NCBI GenBank assembly: GCA_020052975.1
Contig: JAGVOC010000095.1
Coordinates: 1-8,776, forward strand
DNA: 8,776 nucleotides
Reading direction: 5' to 3'
Source of the DNA: Desulfobacterales bacterium
Lineage (GTDB): Bacteria > Desulfobacterota > Desulfobacteria > Desulfobacterales > RPRI01
The position numbers and the translations under genes were made by a program. The notes under the pieces are model-generated. The model worked only from the letters and a program-made list of their open reading frames with translations, did not search any database and was not told the DNA's origin. Position 1 is the first letter of the stretch. Each line of letters begins with the position of its first letter. Positions 7,246-8,776 of this stretch are shown one piece after another.

Positions 7246-7371
7246 GACGGCAAAGTAAAAAGCTCATTATGCAAGGCGCGCGAATCTTGAGGAATGAAGC
7301 GTACTTTTTGGTGCGCTGCAATGACGAAAGATGAAGCGCAACACAGCAGAATGACTTTTTACTTTGCCGTC
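7246..7371. repeat. 126-bp MITE-like palindromic element, copy 1
   Basis: The ends are perfect 17-base inverted repeats: GACGGCAAAGTAAAAAG (7246-7262) and its complement (7355-7371). With one extra base on the left they extend through TCATT. The interior is an imperfect palindrome centred on GCGTAC (7300-7305 region) and GTGCGC around TTTTTG. Copy 2 at 8669-8776 matches 7264-7371 in reverse orientation, 99 of 108 bases by hand count. There is no coding capacity. It lies 21 bases after the VTT gene and could act as a bidirectional 3' hairpin. Confidence 0.85.
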
Positions 7372-7453
7372 GTTATTGACTGAAAGATGAATTGATGTTA
7401 TCAGTGTTATCAGGAACAGAGGGGAAGGGTTCTTTTAAACAAAACAGGTTTAT

Positions 7454-7543
7454 ATGAGAATACAGGAGTCAGAATACAGAATACAGAAGAAAAACAATAC
7501 CATGGTTATTCTGGCTCCTGACTCCTGGCTCCTGTATTCTCAT
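7454..7543. repeat. Inverted repeat with CAGGAG/CTCCTG units
   Basis: ATGAGAATACAGGAG (7454-7468) and CTCCTGTATTCTCAT (7529-7543) are perfect 15-base inverted arms. Inside, the left arm continues with short AGAATACAG units. The right arm holds CTGGCTCCTG twice, 14 bases apart (7511-7520 and 7525-7534). The first 12 bases of the window match the end of this repeat. It lies 23 bases before the first ATG of the 367-aa gene, so it forms part of that gene's leader or promoter region. Confidence 0.75.
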
Positions 7544-7566
7544 GCTTCATTGAGCCCGCTCCGGGC

Positions 7567-8670
7567 ATGGCTGTTAGTCGGTTATCATATTTGGAACAGG
7601 AGAAGAAATTGACATTCTGGAGTGTCAGGGAATCGCTGAGCCAGGCAAGCAAGCTTAGACGCTCTTATTACGAACTCTTAAGAGATGAGCTTGACCATTT
7701 CATGCTTCAATATGCGCTGGTTGATTCCTATAATAACTTTTTAAGCAAAAATACTGCCTACCCATTCGTTGAAAAACGCGAACTCAAGCCCCGTGCACGC
7801 ATATCTGATATTGAACATGAATCTCAGAACACCTTTCTTGTTATTTTCGTTGAAGATATTATCTCTGCCAATCATAAAAAATATATCAGATTTTTTGATA
7901 TTAATAAAACAACGAAAGACAATATTATAAGTTCAAAGACACTTACCCTTTCCAATAAGTTTGACAGGACTCAGAAATTCCTTGATTCAGCCCGGTTTTT
8001 TGATTTTATGCGAATACTGCTCCCTGTTGATTATTCCCTTCTTATCCAAAGAGATCCGGCAAGCAGAATTAATGACAGGTATGCTCTGACCCATTTTCAT
8101 GTCCGCATAGACTGGCCTGTAGCGGAAGCAGCCGAAGATCTCGCGCGGAGTCTCCGTTATATTTCGAAGGATATTTATGAAAAGGGAGACAAGTATGCCG
8201 AAGATATCCAGAAGAAATATTTTGAATATTACGGACTGCCTGTTATGGCGGGCGGCAGGAGAACTGCCGCAATAGTTGCTGCGCAGTATCTGAAAAGGAT
8301 TCCCTGCATTACGACTGTTTATGCCGGAAGCAGCGGATCAAGGGCGCTGATAAGAATTTCGGAACGGGGTGTTTCAAAGGCGATATTAATGAAGCTTACC
8401 GAGGATGAAATAATACGGATAGCAGCTTTAAATAATATGTCACCGCTTACTTTCAAAAAACATTATGTTGTAGCGAGGGACAGGAAGGATAATATTTGTA
8501 TCTTTCAGGTGACATATTTTTTTACTAATCCCGCAAGGCCGCCTGACGACGGAAAGTTAAGGGAATTAAAACCGGATCTCTACTGGCAGACAGTGGATTC
8601 CCAATATATTCTTCCAAAACCCAGAACCTGGAAATATCCTCCCCTGCCGCATAATATCATCTACACATGA
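7567..8670 (+). CDS. Hypothetical protein, 367 aa, family not recognised
   Basis: This is an intact 367-codon frame that I cannot assign. No signal peptide or membrane helix is seen, so it is probably cytoplasmic. Residues 15-60 are helical and charged. A strand-like TFLVIFVEDI (89-98) follows. Residues 139-153 (LDSARFFDFMRILLP) look helical. THFHVRIDWP (175-184) contains an H-F-H triplet, followed by a Tyr-rich helical stretch (197-222: Y198, Y204, Y210, Y218, Y221, Y222). GLPVMAGGRRTAAIV (223-237) and YAGSSGS (252-258) are glycine-rich. ATG 7567 has no Shine-Dalgarno. TTG 7609 (codon 15) has AGGAG 6 bases upstream and would give 353 aa, so the start is undecided. Inverted copies of a 126-base repeat lie on both sides, and the second supplies part of the stop codon. 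Codon use looks like that of its neighbours. A mobile-element-related role is possible but unproven. Confidence 0.82.
   Translation: MAVSRLSYLEQEKKLTFWSVRESLSQASKLRRSYYELLRDELDHFMLQYALVDSYNNFLSKNTAYPFVEKRELKPRARISDIEHESQNTFLVIFVEDIISANHKKYIRFFDINKTTKDNIISSKTLTLSNKFDRTQKFLDSARFFDFMRILLPVDYSLLIQRDPASRINDRYALTHFHVRIDWPVAEAAEDLARSLRYISKDIYEKGDKYAEDIQKKYFEYYGLPVMAGGRRTAAIVAAQYLKRIPCITTVYAGSSGSRALIRISERGVSKAILMKLTEDEIIRIAALNNMSPLTFKKHYVVARDRKDNICIFQVTYFFTNPARPPDDGKLRELKPDLYWQTVDSQYILPKPRTWKYPPLPHNIIYT
7598..7602 (+). promoter_or_regulatory. Candidate Shine-Dalgarno for an alternative TTG start
   Basis: AGGAG lies 6 bases before TTG 7609, which is in frame with the 367-aa gene. The ATG at 7567 follows GCTCCGGGC, which has no purine-rich site. 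This supports a 353-aa product starting at the TTG, although TTG is the less common start codon. Confidence 0.45.
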
Positions 8671-8776
8671 CGGCTTTGTAAAAAGTCATTCTGCTGTGTT
8701 GCACTTCATCTTTCGTCATTGCAGCGTACTAACATGTACGCTTCATTCCTCAAGATTCGTGCGCCTTGCATAATGA
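8669..8776. repeat. MITE-like palindromic element, copy 2 (inverted, cut by window end)
   Basis: This aligns without gaps to the reverse complement of 7264-7371, with 9 mismatches in 108 bases by hand count. Three mismatches are a TTT-for-AAA change near the end and four are in the central loop. The central hairpin GCGTAC (8724-8729) and GTACGC (8736-8741) is perfect here. The element's first two bases, GA, are also the last two of the TGA stop (8668-8670) of the preceding gene. The distal inverted end lies outside the window. Confidence 0.85.

Noticed and set aside
7246..7543. An insertion sequence with transposase
   Set aside because: The elements are 90-130 bases long with no coding capacity, and no standard transposase is seen in the window.

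Overview
The window looks like a piece of a Gram-negative, probably Desulfobacterota (deltaproteobacterial, perhaps Desulfobacterales-like) chromosome. This rests on the style of the protein sequences, a small four-cysteine protein next to pgk, and abundant palindromic intergenic repeats. The taxonomic call is inference; no marker here settles it. All recognised genes lie on the + strand.

Layout. Bases 1-194 hold a 51-codon membrane protein with a strong Shine-Dalgarno. Bases 195-561 have no gene and carry a wobble hairpin (233-271) and a MITE-like palindromic element (about 361-536). Next comes gyrA (562-3018), then a 166-base spacer that is almost entirely hairpins. gpsA (3185-4219) overlaps radC (4209-4931) by 11 bases. 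An 83-base spacer with another small palindrome leads to a four-cysteine small protein (5015-5284), pgk (5304-6497) and a TVP38/VTT-family membrane protein (6523-7224), with gaps of 19 and 25 bases. A 342-base intergenic region (7225-7566) carries a 126-base palindromic element and an inverted repeat of CAGGAG-type units. The last gene (7567-8670) encodes a 367-residue protein that I cannot assign to a family. A second, inverted copy of the 126-base element begins on its stop codon and runs off the window.

How the genes work together. gyrA, gpsA, radC and pgk are housekeeping genes for DNA topology, phospholipid precursor synthesis, a JAB-domain protein of uncertain role, and glycolysis/gluconeogenesis. 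gpsA-radC are translationally coupled, and the Cys protein, pgk and the VTT protein look like one transcription unit.

The unusual content is the repeat layer. Exact copies of GTAAAAAGTC occur four times, all intergenic. In two genes (gyrA and the 367-aa gene) the repeat end supplies the GA of the TGA stop codon. The orphan gene lies between inverted copies of one repeat, an arrangement that resembles REP/RAYT loci. The protein has an H-F-H triplet, but an assignment to that class is only a hypothesis.
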